From: Propionivibrio dicarboxylicus
GTDB lineage: Bacteria > Pseudomonadota > Gammaproteobacteria > Burkholderiales > Rhodocyclaceae
NCBI RefSeq assembly: GCF_900099695.1
Contig: NZ_FNCY01000006.1
Location: forward strand, 1 to 64,000
Reading direction: 5' to 3'
DNA: 64,000 bases
A program made the position numbers and the translations under genes. Numbering within the stretch: position 1 is the stretch's first letter; every line of letters begins with the position of its first letter. The notes beneath the pieces are model-generated. The model ran no database searches. It was not told where the DNA came from and saw only the letters and a list, made by a program, of their open reading frames with translations. Below, piece by piece: positions 1 to 9,029 of this stretch.

Positions 1-600
1 ATCGGCGGGATGAAGGCCGGCGTGTTCACGCCGACCGAAGCGGCGGTCGTCGCTGTCTTCTACTCGCTCTTCACCGGCTTGCTCGTCTATCGCGAACTCG
101 ATGTCCGCAAGGTGCCGTACCTGATGCTTTCGGCCTTGAAGACCTCGTGCACGATCATGTTCCTGGTCGCCTGCGCGATGGTATCGGCGTGGCTGATCAC
201 GATCGCCGACATTCCGGCGCAGACGATCGAGTTGCTCAAGCCGTTCATGGACAACCAGATGGTGCTGATGCTGGTGATCACGATCCTGGTGATCATCGTC
301 GGGACGGCGCTGGATCTGATCCCGACGGTACTGATCCTCGGCCCGATTCTGGTGCCGGTGGTGAAGATGGCGGGGATCGATCCGTACTACTTCGGCGTAC
401 TGTTCATCATGAACAATGCCATTGGCCTGCTGACGCCGCCGGTCGGGACGGTGCTCAATGTGGTGGCGGCGGTCGGCAAGGAGAAGCTCGACAACGTCAT
501 CAAGGGCGTCTGGCCCTTCCTGCTCGCCGAGACCGTGCTGATGTTCCTGCTCGTCTTCTTCCCCAAACTCGTCACCGTGCCGGCCAAGTGGCTGATGTAG
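1..600 (+). CDS. TRAP transporter large permease, C-terminal part (DctM family)
   Basis: The reading frame is open from base 1, so the gene begins outside the window; about 199 residues remain. It is very hydrophobic, with several membrane helices, and carries glycine/proline-rich turns such as KAGVFTPTEAA near its start and NNAIGLLTPPVGTVLN near residue 140, which are typical of the DctM large subunit of tripartite ATP-independent periplasmic transporters. These inner-membrane permeases import organic acids with a periplasmic binding protein and a small DctQ subunit; both partners would lie upstream, outside the window. The substrate cannot be read from this fragment. Confidence 0.9.
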   Translation: MGGMKAGVFTPTEAAVVAVFYSLFTGLLVYRELDVRKVPYLMLSALKTSCTIMFLVACAMVSAWLITIADIPAQTIELLKPFMDNQMVLMLVITILVIIVGTALDLIPTVLILGPILVPVVKMAGIDPYYFGVLFIMNNAIGLLTPPVGTVLNVVAAVGKEKLDNVIKGVWPFLLAETVLMFLLVFFPKLVTVPAKWLM

Positions 601-626
601 CGGTTGTCATGGATGTGACGTTGTCA

Positions 627-653
627 GCCGATGCCGCCGTGGGCGGCATCGGC
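627..653 (+). terminator. Perfect 12-bp hairpin after the TRAP permease gene
   Basis: GCCGATGCCGCC (627-638) is followed by a 3-base loop and its exact complement GGCGGCATCGGC (642-653). It starts 27 bases after the permease stop codon. There is no T-run after it, so it is either a transcript-end stabiliser or a weak terminator rather than a textbook intrinsic terminator. Confidence 0.55.
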
Positions 654-682
654 GTGATGCGCTGAGCGGCATCGTCGATCTC

Positions 683-1477
683 ATGTTTTTGGATTTCCTC
701 CTGATCGCAGTGGCAGCGCTGGCCGCTGGTTTCGTCAATGCGATTGCTGGCGGTGGTACGTTCTTCAGTTTTCCGGCCTTCGTCGCTGCCGGTGTTCCTC
801 CGGCGCTGGCGAGCGCGTCGAACAACGTCGGGCTGTGGCCGGGCAATGGCATGGCGGCCTTCGCCTATCGCCGCGAACTCTGGGCAGTGCGCGCGCACCT
901 GCCGTTCCTGTCGTTCGTGACCCTGGCCGGCAGCACGGCCGGTGCCGCTCTCCTGTACTGGATCGGCAATGACGGCTTCGCCCGGCTGTTGCCCGCGCTC
1001 GTCGTCTTCGCGACGGCGCTTTTCGCGTATGCCGAACAAATCCGGGGCTGGGTGCTGCGCATCGCGCAGCGCCAGACGTCGGGTGCCGAGCCGCGCGCCG
1101 GCGGCTCGCTCGCCTCGGCGCTGGGACTGGGCATCGTCGCCGTCTATGGCGGCTTCTTCGGCGGTGGCGTCAACCTGATGGTGCTCGCCAGCCTCAGCCT
1201 GATGGGCTACCGCGATATCCAGCAGAGCAATGCCATCAAGAATTATCTTGCCGTACTGATTATTGCCAGCGTCTTCGCCGTCTTTATCGTCCAGGGTGGC
1301 ATTGCCTGGGGGCAGACGCTGGTTTGCGCCGTCGGCGCGATGACCGGCGGCTTTGTCGGCGCCAGCGTTGCCAAGAAAATGCCGGTGGGCTGGCTGCGCG
1401 GCATGGTGATTTTTGTCGGTATCGCGCTGACCGTGATCTACACCTGGCAGTACTGGATCAAGCCGGCCTTGGCTTGA
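683..1477 (+). CDS. Sulfite exporter TauE/SafE family membrane permease
   Basis: 264 residues, almost entirely hydrophobic, predicted to cross the inner membrane about seven or eight times. The N-terminal stretch AGFVNAIAGGGTFFSFPAF and the mid-protein repeat YGGFFGGGVNLM (near residue 155) are the paired signatures of the TSUP (TauE/SafE) family, which has an internal duplication. Members export or import sulfur-containing or organic anions; the substrate here is unknown. The gene stands alone between the upstream transporter and the convergent NAD-salvage genes. The ATG at 683 gives the full family length. Confidence 0.85.
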   Translation: MFLDFLLIAVAALAAGFVNAIAGGGTFFSFPAFVAAGVPPALASASNNVGLWPGNGMAAFAYRRELWAVRAHLPFLSFVTLAGSTAGAALLYWIGNDGFARLLPALVVFATALFAYAEQIRGWVLRIAQRQTSGAEPRAGGSLASALGLGIVAVYGGFFGGGVNLMVLASLSLMGYRDIQQSNAIKNYLAVLIIASVFAVFIVQGGIAWGQTLVCAVGAMTGGFVGASVAKKMPVGWLRGMVIFVGIALTVIYTWQYWIKPALA

Positions 1478-1492
1478 TCCAGGGCCGGAGGG

Positions 1493-2830
1493 TCAGCCCG
1501 GCAGGCGCCGGTCCACGCTGTCGGCCAGCGCTTGCAGCGCCGGTGCGATATCGACGGGGTAGGGCGTTGTCGCGTCGAGTCCGCGGCAATTTTCCGGCAG
1601 GCGTGCGAGTTGCACCTGGGCGTCGGTGCGCAGTTGCGCCAGCGTCGCCTGCGATGCCGTCCGTCGTCCGTCGCGCATGACGCATTCGAGCAGCGGGGTG
1701 CCGGCCGGGGCATCGCCCTCAAGGGTTAGCGTGTCGCCGCACATGCGTCCATCATTGTCGTAGCGGCGATAGACCTGCTTGCGTCCCGGCCAACTGGCCT
1801 TGCCTTCGGAACGCTTGCGCCGCGCCGCACCGGCGTATTCCTGCAGCTTGTAGGCGCATTCGAGGTAGGGGCAGTCGTCCGAGGTGTTCATGCGTGTGCC
1901 GATGCCGAATCCGTCGATCGGCGCGCGTTCGGCGCGCAGGCGGCGCACGGCGTATTCGTCGAGGTTGCCGCTGGCGAAAATATGCACGTCCTTGAGACCG
2001 CCGTCATCAAGGATGGCGCGCACACGGGCGGCGTTCTGGCCGAGGTCGCCGCTGTCGATGCGTACCGCCTGCAGGCGGATATTGCGTGCGGCGAGCCGGC
2101 CGGCCAACGGGATGATGGCGCGGGCCGCGGCGTCGATGTCGTAGGTGTCGATCAGCAGCGTCGTCGCACGCGGATGCGAGAGCGAGAAATTCTCGAAGGC
2201 CTCGCTTTCGTCTTCGTGCGCCTGGATGAACGAATGCGCCATCGTGCCGAAGAGCGGAATGTCCCACTGCATGCCGGCGAGGACGTTGGCCGTGCCGTTG
2301 AAGCCGGCGAGATAGCTGGTGCGGGCCGAGAGCATGCCGGCTTCGGCACCGTGCGCCCGGCGCAGGCCGAAGTCGACGAGCAGCGCCTCGGGCGCGACCA
2401 GTCGCGTGCGCGCGGCCTTGGTGGCGATCAATATCTGGAATTGCAGCAGATTGATGATGCGCGTTTCGATCAGTTGGGCTTCACGTAGCGGCGCGACCAC
2501 GCGCAGGATCGGTTCGTTGGCGAAAAACGGGGTGCCTTCGGGCATCGCCCAGACTTCGCCAGAAAAGCGGAAGTCGCGGAGCGTAGCGACGAAGTCGGGC
2601 GTGAAGCGGCCGCTCTTTGCCAGCCAGTCGAGTTCTTCGGGCGTGAAACGCACGGTCTCGAGATAATCGAGTACTTGTTCGAGGCCGGCAGCGAGCAGGA
2701 AATTGCGATTGTCGGGCAGACGGCGGACGAAGAATTCGAAGACCGCGGTATCGTTCATGCTGTGGTCATCGTAGGCCTGCAGCATGGTCAGCTGATAGAA
2801 GTCGGTGATGAGGACGCTTTGGTCGTTCAT
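1493..2830 (-). CDS. pncB: Nicotinate phosphoribosyltransferase
   Basis: 445 residues. Converts nicotinate plus PRPP to nicotinate mononucleotide, the committing step of the Preiss-Handler route to NAD, in the cytoplasm. The start matches the family (LITDFYQLTMLQAY near residue 8), the catalytic-histidine region FGTMAHSFIQ lies near residue 195, and RIDSGDLG and GIGTRMNTSDD mark the phosphate-binding part. Its ATG overlaps the stop codon of the upstream nicotinamidase gene (ATGA), so both enzymes should be translated in a coupled way: one makes nicotinate, the other uses it. It converges on the TauE gene with a 15-base gap. The last 60 or so residues are less conserved. Confidence 0.93.
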   Translation of the reverse strand: MNDQSVLITDFYQLTMLQAYDDHSMNDTAVFEFFVRRLPDNRNFLLAAGLEQVLDYLETVRFTPEELDWLAKSGRFTPDFVATLRDFRFSGEVWAMPEGTPFFANEPILRVVAPLREAQLIETRIINLLQFQILIATKAARTRLVAPEALLVDFGLRRAHGAEAGMLSARTSYLAGFNGTANVLAGMQWDIPLFGTMAHSFIQAHEDESEAFENFSLSHPRATTLLIDTYDIDAAARAIIPLAGRLAARNIRLQAVRIDSGDLGQNAARVRAILDDGGLKDVHIFASGNLDEYAVRRLRAERAPIDGFGIGTRMNTSDDCPYLECAYKLQEYAGAARRKRSEGKASWPGRKQVYRRYDNDGRMCGDTLTLEGDAPAGTPLLECVMRDGRRTASQATLAQLRTDAQVQLARLPENCRGLDATTPYPVDIAPALQALADSVDRRLPG

Positions 2831-3405
2831 TCGGGAGATTCCTCAAGCAGCGTGGCGCCGGCGGCCTGCATCTCGGCGATCGCGCGCGCGCCGTCGCCGG
2901 CTTGGACATTGACTGCCCGGATCGCTTCGCTCAGCAGGACGACGTTGTAGCCGAGACGGCAGGCGTCGAGGACCGTGTTGAGCACGCAATAGTCGGTAGC
3001 AAGGCCGCCAATAAAGAGGCGCTGGCTGCCGGTGTGTTGGAGTAGGTCGGATAGATCGGTGCCGCCGAAGCCCGAGTAGGCGTCGACCTCGACCGTCGTC
3101 GCCTTGCTGATGACTTTTGCATTTTTCGGCAGGCGTAGCGCCGTCGCGAAGCGGGCGCCATCGGTGTTGGCGACGCAATGGTTTGGCCACGGCCCGCCTT
3201 GCGCGATGAACGAGCAATGCGCTGCCGGATGCCAGTCGCGGGTGGCGAAGATCGGCAGGCCGGCGGCCTGGAATCGTTCGATCCAGCGATTGAGCGGCGC
3301 GATGACGGTGTCACCGTCGGTGACGGCGAGCTGGCCGCCGGGAAGAAAGTCATTCTGTACGTCGACGATCAACAGCGCATCGCCGGATTGAAGTCGGGTC
3401 GTCAT
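2827..3405 (-). CDS. pncA: Nicotinamidase
   Basis: 192 residues. Hydrolyses nicotinamide to nicotinate and ammonia. The start is the ATG at 3405, giving MTTRLQSGDALLIVDVQNDF; the frame stays open upstream but codes nothing recognisable there. Catalytic and metal residues are visible: Asp in VDVQNDFLPGG, the metal site DWHPAAHCSF, Lys in SKATTVEVDAYSGF and the nucleophile Cys in GLATDYCVLNT. It is the first gene of a two-gene NAD-salvage operon; the next gene, pncB, overlaps it by four bases. Only a weak ribosome site (AAGAGA) precedes the start. Confidence 0.93.
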   Translation of the reverse strand: MTTRLQSGDALLIVDVQNDFLPGGQLAVTDGDTVIAPLNRWIERFQAAGLPIFATRDWHPAAHCSFIAQGGPWPNHCVANTDGARFATALRLPKNAKVISKATTVEVDAYSGFGGTDLSDLLQHTGSQRLFIGGLATDYCVLNTVLDACRLGYNVVLLSEAIRAVNVQAGDGARAIAEMQAAGATLLEESPE

Positions 3406-3497
3406 CGAAATCTCTTGTCTGTCGGGCCGAAAATCAGGGGGGCGTCGGCAGGGCCGGGCGGAGGCAACACCGAAGCAGAGCAGAGGCAGCGTAGACC

Positions 3498-3522
3498 CCG
3501 CGCGCACGGCCTTGGCGCGCGG
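3498..3522 (-). terminator. 8-bp GC hairpin downstream of suhB
   Basis: CCGCGCGC (3498-3505) and GCGCGCGG (3515-3522) form a perfect stem with a 9-base loop, 15 bases past the suhB stop. No T-run follows on the minus strand, so it may be a weak or Rho-assisted terminator separating suhB from pncA. Confidence 0.4.
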
Positions 3523-3536
3523 AGCTTGCTTGGGCT

Positions 3537-4346
3537 TTAAGCCGACAGCGCTGCCGAGCGGTAGCCGTCGACGATCTGCACGATCTGCGAGAACACCTTG
3601 GGCGTGCCGGCGATCAGGTTGCCGGTCTTCATGTAGTCTTCGCCGCCGGTCAGGTCGCCGACGAGTCCGCCGGCTTCGCTGATCAGCAGGTTGCCGGCCG
3701 CCATGTCCCACGGTGCCAGGCCGAATTCCCAGAAGCCGTCGAGACGGCCGCAGGCTACGTAGGCCAGATCGAGCGCGGCCGAACCGGCACGGCGTACGCC
3801 GGCGCTCTTCTCGGTGAATTCCTTGAAGAGTTTGAGGTAGGTGTCGATGTGGTCGAAAACGCGGAAGGGGAAGCCGGTGCCGATCAGTGCGTCTTCGAGT
3901 TTCACGCACTTCGAGACACGAATGCGGCGCTCGTTGAGGAAGGCACCGCCGCCCTTGCTGGCGGTAAACATCTCGTTGCGCAGCGTGTCATAGACCAGCG
4001 CCTGGTTCATCTGGCCTTTGTAGGCGAGACCGATCGATACCGAGTATTGCGGGAAGCCGTGGATGAAATTGGTGGTGCCGTCGATCGGGTCGATGATCCA
4101 CTGATAGTCGCTGCCAGCGCCGCTGCCCAGGGTCTCGCCGGACTCTTCTGCTAGAATCCCGTACTCCGGATACGCCTCGCGCAGCACTTCGATGATGGCG
4201 GCTTCGGCGGCTTTGTCGACCTCGGTGACGAAGTCGTTCTGGCGCTTGACGGTGACGCGCAGATGTTCGAGATCCTGCGAGGCGCGGTTGATGATCTGGC
4301 TGGCGCGACGCGCGGCCTTAACCATGATGTTGAGTGCTGGATGCAT
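3537..4346 (-). CDS. suhB: Inositol-1-monophosphatase family protein SuhB
   Basis: 269 residues. Mg-dependent phosphatase of the IMPase family; in enterobacteria SuhB also joins the ribosomal-RNA antitermination complex, which may hold here but is not shown by the sequence. Metal-binding motifs are intact: AEESGE near residue 68, [15 protein letters not shown] near residue 83 and [15 protein letters not shown] near residue 212. The start was placed at 4346 because [15 protein letters not shown] matches the usual SuhB N-terminus; the frame is open 38 codons further up but that part overlaps the divergent trmJ leader. A small palindrome (CCGAAGTGCTTCGG, 4378-4391) lies in its leader. Confidence 0.92.
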   Translation of the reverse strand: MHPALNIMVKAARRASQIINRASQDLEHLRVTVKRQNDFVTEVDKAAEAAIIEVLREAYPEYGILAEESGETLGSGAGSDYQWIIDPIDGTTNFIHGFPQYSVSIGLAYKGQMNQALVYDTLRNEMFTASKGGGAFLNERRIRVSKCVKLEDALIGTGFPFRVFDHIDTYLKLFKEFTEKSAGVRRAGSAALDLAYVACGRLDGFWEFGLAPWDMAAGNLLISEAGGLVGDLTGGEDYMKTGNLIAGTPKVFSQIVQIVDGYRSAALSA

Positions 4347-4426
4347 AGGGTATCTTTTAAAGAGAGTTCGCCGGAGGCCGAAGTGCTTCGGTTTGTCCGC
4401 GAAGTTGAGTGAATCCGGTATTTTAT

Positions 4427-5197
4427 ATGAATCAAGTTTCTGCGTCTTCCCTGGCCGCATCCGCCGGCGCTCTCGACCGCGTGCGCGTGGTCCTCTGTCG
4501 CCCGAGTCATCCCGGCAATATCGGCGCCGCGGCGCGGGCGATGAAGACGATGGGGTTGTCGCGTCTGGTGCTCGTCGATCCCGCCCGTTTTCCCGATGAC
4601 GAAGCCATTGCCCGTGCCGCCGGGGCTGAGGACGTGCTGGTCCATTGCCAGGTCTGCGCGACGCTCGATGAGGCGCTGGTGGGCACGGTGATGGCGATCG
4701 CGATGTCGGCCCGGCACCGCAACCTCGGTCCGGCGCCGCTGCAGGCGAGGGAAGGGGCGGCTGTCGCCCTCGAGCGGACGAACGAAGGCGAGGTGGCGCT
4801 CGTCTTCGGTAACGAAACGCGCGGGCTGGCCAACGAGGATGTCATGCGCTGCCAGCATACGGTGTTCATTCCCGCCAATCCCGACTACACCTCGCTCAAT
4901 CTCGGCGCCGCCGTGCAGGTGCTCTGTTATGAATTGCGCATGGCGGCGTTCGCGGAGCGTCCGCCGGTGGTGACGCGGACCGTGCCTTTCGAGTCGCCGC
5001 CGGCAAGTTTCGACGACGTCGAACGCTTTTACGCGCATCTGGAGTCGGTCATGGTCGCTACCGGCTTCCATAATCCCTCGCAACCGAAGCGCTTGATGCC
5101 GAAGATTCGGCGCCTGTTCGGCCGTGCCGCGCTCGAACGCGACGAAATCAACATCCTGCGAGGGATTCTCGACGCCGTTCAGAAACGCCTGCGCTGA
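4427..5197 (+). CDS. trmJ: tRNA (cytidine/uridine-2'-O)-methyltransferase TrmJ
   Basis: 256 residues from the ATG at 4427; a GTG at 4409 would add six residues. SPOUT-class methyltransferase that puts a 2'-O-methyl group on position 32 of several tRNAs. Visible signatures are [20 protein letters not shown] near residue 22, FGNETRGL near residue 126 and the SAM-knot segment [17 protein letters not shown] near residue 147. The C-terminal tail ([19 protein letters not shown]) matches the dimerising extension of TrmJ. It is divergent from suhB and upstream of cysE, an arrangement (suhB, trmJ, cysE, iscR) common in proteobacteria. Confidence 0.92.
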   Translation: MNQVSASSLAASAGALDRVRVVLCRPSHPGNIGAAARAMKTMGLSRLVLVDPARFPDDEAIARAAGAEDVLVHCQVCATLDEALVGTVMAIAMSARHRNLGPAPLQAREGAAVALERTNEGEVALVFGNETRGLANEDVMRCQHTVFIPANPDYTSLNLGAAVQVLCYELRMAAFAERPPVVTRTVPFESPPASFDDVERFYAHLESVMVATGFHNPSQPKRLMPKIRRLFGRAALERDEINILRGILDAVQKRLR

Positions 5198-5240
5198 GGC
5201 TTTGCGGGCCAGCGATGTCCGGCGGGCCTGCGTTTAATTG

Positions 5241-5269
5241 TTGATAGAAAGAGTCGGGTATTGTAGAAT
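5241..5269 (+). promoter_or_regulatory. Sigma-70 promoter of cysE
   Basis: TTGATA (5241-5246) and TAGAAT (5264-5269) are separated by exactly 17 bases, close to consensus, and sit about 30 bases upstream of the cysE ATG. This suggests that cysE has its own promoter although trmJ is only 102 bases upstream. Confidence 0.7.
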
Positions 5270-5299
5270 GCCCCGTTGTTGCCTGTGGAGATTTTCCTG

Positions 5300-6052
5300 A
5301 TGTTCAGCCGCCTTCGCGAAGATATTCGTTCCGTGTTCGACCGGGATCCCGCCGCCCGTACGACTTGGGAGGTGCTGACCTGTTATCCCGGCGTGCATGC
5401 GGTGATCCTGCACCGCCTGTCGCACGGTTTCTGGCGGCGTGGATTCTATTGGCTCGGGCGTTTCACCTCGCATGTCGCCCGCCTCATGACCGGCATCGAA
5501 ATCCATCCGGGGGCGACGATCGGTCGCCGCTTCTTCATCGACCATGGCATGGGGGTGGTGATTGGCGAAACGGCGGTGATCGGCGACGACGTCACGCTCT
5601 ATCACGGCGTGACGCTTGGCGGCACGTCCTGGGTCAAGGGCAAGCGCCATCCGACGCTTGAAGATGGCGTGGTGGTCGGTGCCGGCGCCCAGATTCTCGG
5701 GCCGATCACGATCGGCGCGCGCGCCAAGGTCGGGTCGAATGCGGTCGTCGTGAAGGATGTGCCGCCGGAAACGACGGCAGTCGGCAATCCGGCGCGCATC
5801 ATCGACTCCGAACAGGCGCAGAAGCGTGAGGAAAAAGCCGGTCAGATGGGCTTTTCCGCCTATGCGCTGGCCGGCAAGCAGGACGACCCGCTGGCCAAGG
5901 CGATTCACGGACTGCTCGATCACGCCGTCGAGACCGACCGTCGGCTGGAACTCTTGCTGCATAAGCTCGAAGCCAGCGGCGTTTGTGTCGAAGACGAACT
6001 GGCGACGGCCGACAAATTCGATCCGAAATACCTGAGCAAAATAGTTGACTAA
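5300..6052 (+). CDS. cysE: Serine O-acetyltransferase
   Basis: 250 residues. Acetylates serine with acetyl-CoA to O-acetylserine, the precursor of cysteine. The start at 5300 ([20 protein letters not shown]) has a good ribosome site, GGAG nine bases upstream. The left-handed beta-helix hexapeptide repeats ([22 protein letters not shown] onward) occupy roughly residues 68-170, with active-site HGMGVVIGE and HGVTLGG visible. The C-terminal ~75 residues are a variable extension. Cysteine made through CysE feeds the desulfurases of the isc operon directly downstream, so gene order mirrors the sulfur path. Its stop codon lies inside the first IscR-type site. Confidence 0.93.
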   Translation: MFSRLREDIRSVFDRDPAARTTWEVLTCYPGVHAVILHRLSHGFWRRGFYWLGRFTSHVARLMTGIEIHPGATIGRRFFIDHGMGVVIGETAVIGDDVTLYHGVTLGGTSWVKGKRHPTLEDGVVVGAGAQILGPITIGARAKVGSNAVVVKDVPPETTAVGNPARIIDSEQAQKREEKAGQMGFSAYALAGKQDDPLAKAIHGLLDHAVETDRRLELLLHKLEASGVCVEDELATADKFDPKYLSKIVD

Positions 6053-6065
6053 TATCGGCGTGGCT
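6041..6065 (+). promoter_or_regulatory. IscR type 1 binding site, upstream copy
   Basis: This 25-bp stretch beginning ATAGTTGACTAATAT matches about 20 of 25 positions of the enterobacterial IscR type 1 consensus by my alignment. It covers the -35 element and the end of cysE. Type 1 sites are bound by the Fe-S form of IscR, giving autorepression of the operon. Confidence 0.65.
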
Positions 6066-6074
6066 CGGTATAGT
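6045..6074 (+). promoter_or_regulatory. Sigma-70 promoter of the isc operon
   Basis: TTGACT (6045-6050) and TATAGT (6069-6074) with an 18-base spacer. Both elements lie within the two IscR-type sites, so bound IscR would block RNA polymerase directly. Predicted transcript start is near 6081, about 30 bases before the iscR ATG. Confidence 0.7.
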
Positions 6075-6094
6075 TGAGTCTGCTGATCGGGTAT
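6070..6094 (+). promoter_or_regulatory. IscR type 1 binding site, downstream copy
   Basis: The 25-bp stretch beginning ATAGTTGAGT and ending GGGTAT matches about 19 of 25 consensus positions. It starts 29 bases after the first site, near three helical turns, and covers the -10 element and probable transcript start. Confidence 0.6.
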
Positions 6095-6109
6095 TGACTG
6101 GAGGATCCC

Positions 6110-6598
6110 ATGCGACTGACCACCAAAGGACGTTTTGCCGTGACGGCCATGATCGACCTTGCGCTGCGGAGCGGCGAAGGCCCGGTAACGCTGGCCGGCA
6201 TTAGCGAGCGGCAGAAGATTTCGTTGTCGTACCTGGAGCAGCTCTTCGGCAAATTGCGCCGTCACGAGCTGGTCGGCAGCGTGCGCGGACCGGGCGGCGG
6301 GTATTGCCTGGCGCGTCCGGGAAACCAGATTACCGTTGCGGATATTGTGCGTGCCGTCGATGAGCCGCTCGATGCGACGCAATGCGGCGGTCATGAGAAT
6401 TGCCGCGACGAAGAGCGCTGCATGACGCACGATTTGTGGACGACGCTCAATGCCAAGATGTACGAGTATCTGTCGTCGGTGACGCTGGCCGATCTCGTCG
6501 AGAAGCAGTTGCGCAAACTCGGCGGCGAGGTGGTCACGCTCGAGGAATTGCGCCGTCCGGCTGGCAGTCGGACACGGACGCTGTCGGTGGTGGCCTGA
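6110..6598 (+). CDS. iscR: Fe-S cluster assembly regulator IscR
   Basis: 162 residues. Rrf2-family transcription factor that carries a [2Fe-2S] cluster and represses its own operon when clusters are plentiful. The N-terminus MRLTTKGRFAVTAMIDLAL and the winged helix (SLSYLEQLFGKLRRHELV) are typical. The cluster ligands are intact around residue 92: C-x5-C-x5-C followed by His three residues later (QCGGHENC, RDEERCMTH). It has a strong ribosome site (GGAGG) and is the first gene of the isc operon. Confidence 0.95.
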   Translation: MRLTTKGRFAVTAMIDLALRSGEGPVTLAGISERQKISLSYLEQLFGKLRRHELVGSVRGPGGGYCLARPGNQITVADIVRAVDEPLDATQCGGHENCRDEERCMTHDLWTTLNAKMYEYLSSVTLADLVEKQLRKLGGEVVTLEELRRPAGSRTRTLSVVA

Positions 6599-6607
6599 GC
6601 AATAGCG

Positions 6608-7765
6608 ATGTTCGCGCCCGTCTATCTCGATCATAACGCGACGACGCCGCTCGATCCGGTCGTGCTCGACGCGATGATGCCCTGGTTGTCGCAGCGCTTC
6701 GGCAATGCGTCGAGCCGGCACGAGTACGGACGCGATGCGCGGCGAGCCATCGATGCGGCGCGCGAACAGGTCGCTCTGGCGGTCGGTGCGCATGCGACTG
6801 AAGTGGTGTTTACGAGCGGCGGTTCCGAAGCCAACAACCTTTTCGTCAAGGGCGTGGCGGCGCGGCAACGGCCGGGACTGGCGGCGATCAGCGCCGTCGA
6901 GCATCCCTGTGTCATGAAGCCGGCCGAGCAACTGGCGCGTCAGGGCTGGGAAGTGTGCAAGCTGTCGGTCGATGCGCAGGGGCGCGTCGATACGGCGGCA
7001 TTCCGCGAGGTCGTCGCCCGGCGGCCGCGTTTTGTCTCGGTCATGGCGGCGAACAATGAAACCGGCGTCGTTCAGGACATCGCGGCTTTGTCGGCCCTGG
7101 CGAAGCCTGCCGGCGCCTGGTTTCACGCCGATGCCGTCCAGGCGCTCGGAAAAATGCCGCTAGACTTTCGTGTGCTGAACGCGGCGGGCGTCAATGCCCT
7201 GACGGTGTCGGCGCACAAGATCGGCGGTCCGCAGGGTGCAGGGGCGCTGATTGTCGATAAACGCGTCGAGTTGGAACCTTTGATCGCCGGCGGCGGTCAT
7301 GAGAGAGGACTGCGGTCGGGAACCGAAAACGTCGCGGCGATCGTCGGTTTTGGCGCCGCATGTGCGCAGGCGGTCGGGCGTTTGGAAGAAGTGTCGCGGC
7401 GTTTGCCGGCGCTGCGCCAACGCATCGAAGCCGGGCTTGCGGACATCGGGGCGGTTGTTTTCGGCGCCGAGGCGCCGCGCCTGCCGAATACCGTGCTGTT
7501 CTCGATTCCCGGTATCGAGGGTGAAACGCTGGTGGGGCAACTCGATCGTGCCGGTTTTGCGGTGGCTAGCGGTGCCGCGTGTTCCAGCGCCAATCCCGAG
7601 CCGTCGCACGTGCTGCAAGCGATGGCGGTGCCGCCGGTGTTGGCGCGCGGTGCGGTGCGGGTGAGTTTGGGCGTAGCGAATACTGAGCAACACATGGACG
7701 ATTTTTTATTGACTTTGCAGGAGACCGTGTCGAAACTGCGGCGTTTGTCCGCAATCGCGGTTTGA
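6608..7765 (+). CDS. Second cysteine desulfurase (NifS/IscS-like) within the isc operon
   Basis: 385 residues. PLP enzyme that should release sulfur from cysteine as a persulfide. The PLP lysine lies in SAHKIGGPQG (near residue 203) and the active-site cysteine in ASGAACSSANPEPSHV (near residue 325), so it looks catalytically complete. It is clearly a paralogue of the iscS gene right after it but diverged: the PLP motif reads HKIGGPQG rather than HKTYGPKG, and the C-terminal tail is shorter and lacks the IscS-type ending. It lies 9 bases after iscR, with a weak ribosome site. Its role next to IscS is unknown; it may supply sulfur to another acceptor. Confidence 0.88.
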   Translation: MFAPVYLDHNATTPLDPVVLDAMMPWLSQRFGNASSRHEYGRDARRAIDAAREQVALAVGAHATEVVFTSGGSEANNLFVKGVAARQRPGLAAISAVEHPCVMKPAEQLARQGWEVCKLSVDAQGRVDTAAFREVVARRPRFVSVMAANNETGVVQDIAALSALAKPAGAWFHADAVQALGKMPLDFRVLNAAGVNALTVSAHKIGGPQGAGALIVDKRVELEPLIAGGGHERGLRSGTENVAAIVGFGAACAQAVGRLEEVSRRLPALRQRIEAGLADIGAVVFGAEAPRLPNTVLFSIPGIEGETLVGQLDRAGFAVASGAACSSANPEPSHVLQAMAVPPVLARGAVRVSLGVANTEQHMDDFLLTLQETVSKLRRLSAIAV

Positions 7766-7786
7766 TGCTAATTACGGAGTGAACAC

Positions 7787-8998
7787 ATGTTGAGACTGCC
7801 CATCTATCTGGATAACTCGGCAACGACGCCTGTCGATCCGCGCGTGGCAGACAAGATGATTCCCTATCTCGTCGAGAAATTCGGCAATCCGGCGTCGCGC
7901 TCGCACGCTTTCGGTTGGGAAGCGGAAGCGGCCGTCGAGGAAGCGCGCGAAGAAGTGGCGCGGCTCGTCAATGCCGATCCGAAGGAGATCGTCTGGACCT
8001 CCGGCGCGACCGAGTCGGACAACCTTGCCATCAAGGGCGCTGCCAATTTCTATTCGGGCAAGGGCAAGCACCTCATCACGGTGAAGACCGAGCACAAGGC
8101 CGTGCTCGACACCTGCCGCGAACTCGAGCGCAACGGTTTCGAAGTGACCTATCTTGACGTCCAGGACAATGGCCTGATCGACCTCGATGCCTTCAAGGCG
8201 GCGATTCGTCCGGACACGATTCTCGTCTCGGTGATGTTCGTCAATAACGAGGTCGGTGTCATCCAGCCGATCGCCGAGATCGGTGAAATCTGCCGCGAGA
8301 AGGGCATCATTTTCCACGTCGATGCGGCACAGGCGACGGGCAAGGTCGAGATTGACCTGGCCAAACTGAAGGTCGACCTGATGAGCTTTTCGGCGCACAA
8401 GACCTATGGCCCGAAGGGTATCGGCGCGCTCTACATCCGGCGCAAGCCGCGCGTGCGGCTTGAAGCGCAGATGCACGGCGGTGGCCACGAGCGCGGATTC
8501 CGTTCGGGGACGCTGGCGACGCACCAGATCGTCGGCATGGGCGAGGCCTTCCGCATCGCCCGCGAAGAAATGGCCAGCGAAAACGCCCACATCGGCGCCT
8601 TGCGCGACCGTTTGCTGAAAGGGCTGTCGGATATCCCCCAGGTGTTCGTCAACGGCGATCTCGTCCATCGCGTGCCGCACAACCTGAACATCAGCTTCGC
8701 CTATGTCGAAGGTGAGTCGATGCTGATGGCGATCAAGGATCTGGCTGTCTCGTCCGGTTCGGCCTGTACATCGGCTTCGCTGGAACCCTCGTATGTCTTG
8801 CGGGCGCTCGGTCGCGACGACGAACTGGCGCACAGTTCGATCCGCTTCACGATCGGTCGCTTCAATACGGAAGAAGAAATCGACTTCGCCGTCAAGCTGC
8901 TGCACGAAAAGATCGGCAAGCTGCGCGAACTCTCGCCATTGTGGGAAATGGTGCAGGAAGGGATTGATCTCAACACCGTCCAGTGGGCCGCCCACTGA
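7787..8998 (+). CDS. iscS: Cysteine desulfurase IscS
   Basis: 403 residues, the normal IscS length. Converts cysteine to alanine and hands the persulfide sulfur to IscU, and in many bacteria also to tRNA-thiolation proteins. The PLP lysine is in [10 protein letters not shown] near residue 206, and the mobile cysteine loop [16 protein letters not shown] lies near residue 326. The conserved C-terminus that docks IscU ([22 protein letters not shown]) is present, unlike in the upstream paralogue. Good ribosome site GGAG before the ATG. Confidence 0.96.
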   Translation: MLRLPIYLDNSATTPVDPRVADKMIPYLVEKFGNPASRSHAFGWEAEAAVEEAREEVARLVNADPKEIVWTSGATESDNLAIKGAANFYSGKGKHLITVKTEHKAVLDTCRELERNGFEVTYLDVQDNGLIDLDAFKAAIRPDTILVSVMFVNNEVGVIQPIAEIGEICREKGIIFHVDAAQATGKVEIDLAKLKVDLMSFSAHKTYGPKGIGALYIRRKPRVRLEAQMHGGGHERGFRSGTLATHQIVGMGEAFRIAREEMASENAHIGALRDRLLKGLSDIPQVFVNGDLVHRVPHNLNISFAYVEGESMLMAIKDLAVSSGSACTSASLEPSYVLRALGRDDELAHSSIRFTIGRFNTEEEIDFAVKLLHEKIGKLRELSPLWEMVQEGIDLNTVQWAAH

Positions 8999-9029
8999 CG
9001 CGGTAATACAAGGATGAATGGAGTCGGAA

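Noticed and set aside
5234-7126. Minus-strand ORF of 630 codons across cysE-iscR
   Set aside because: Spans three real genes and their promoters; shadow.
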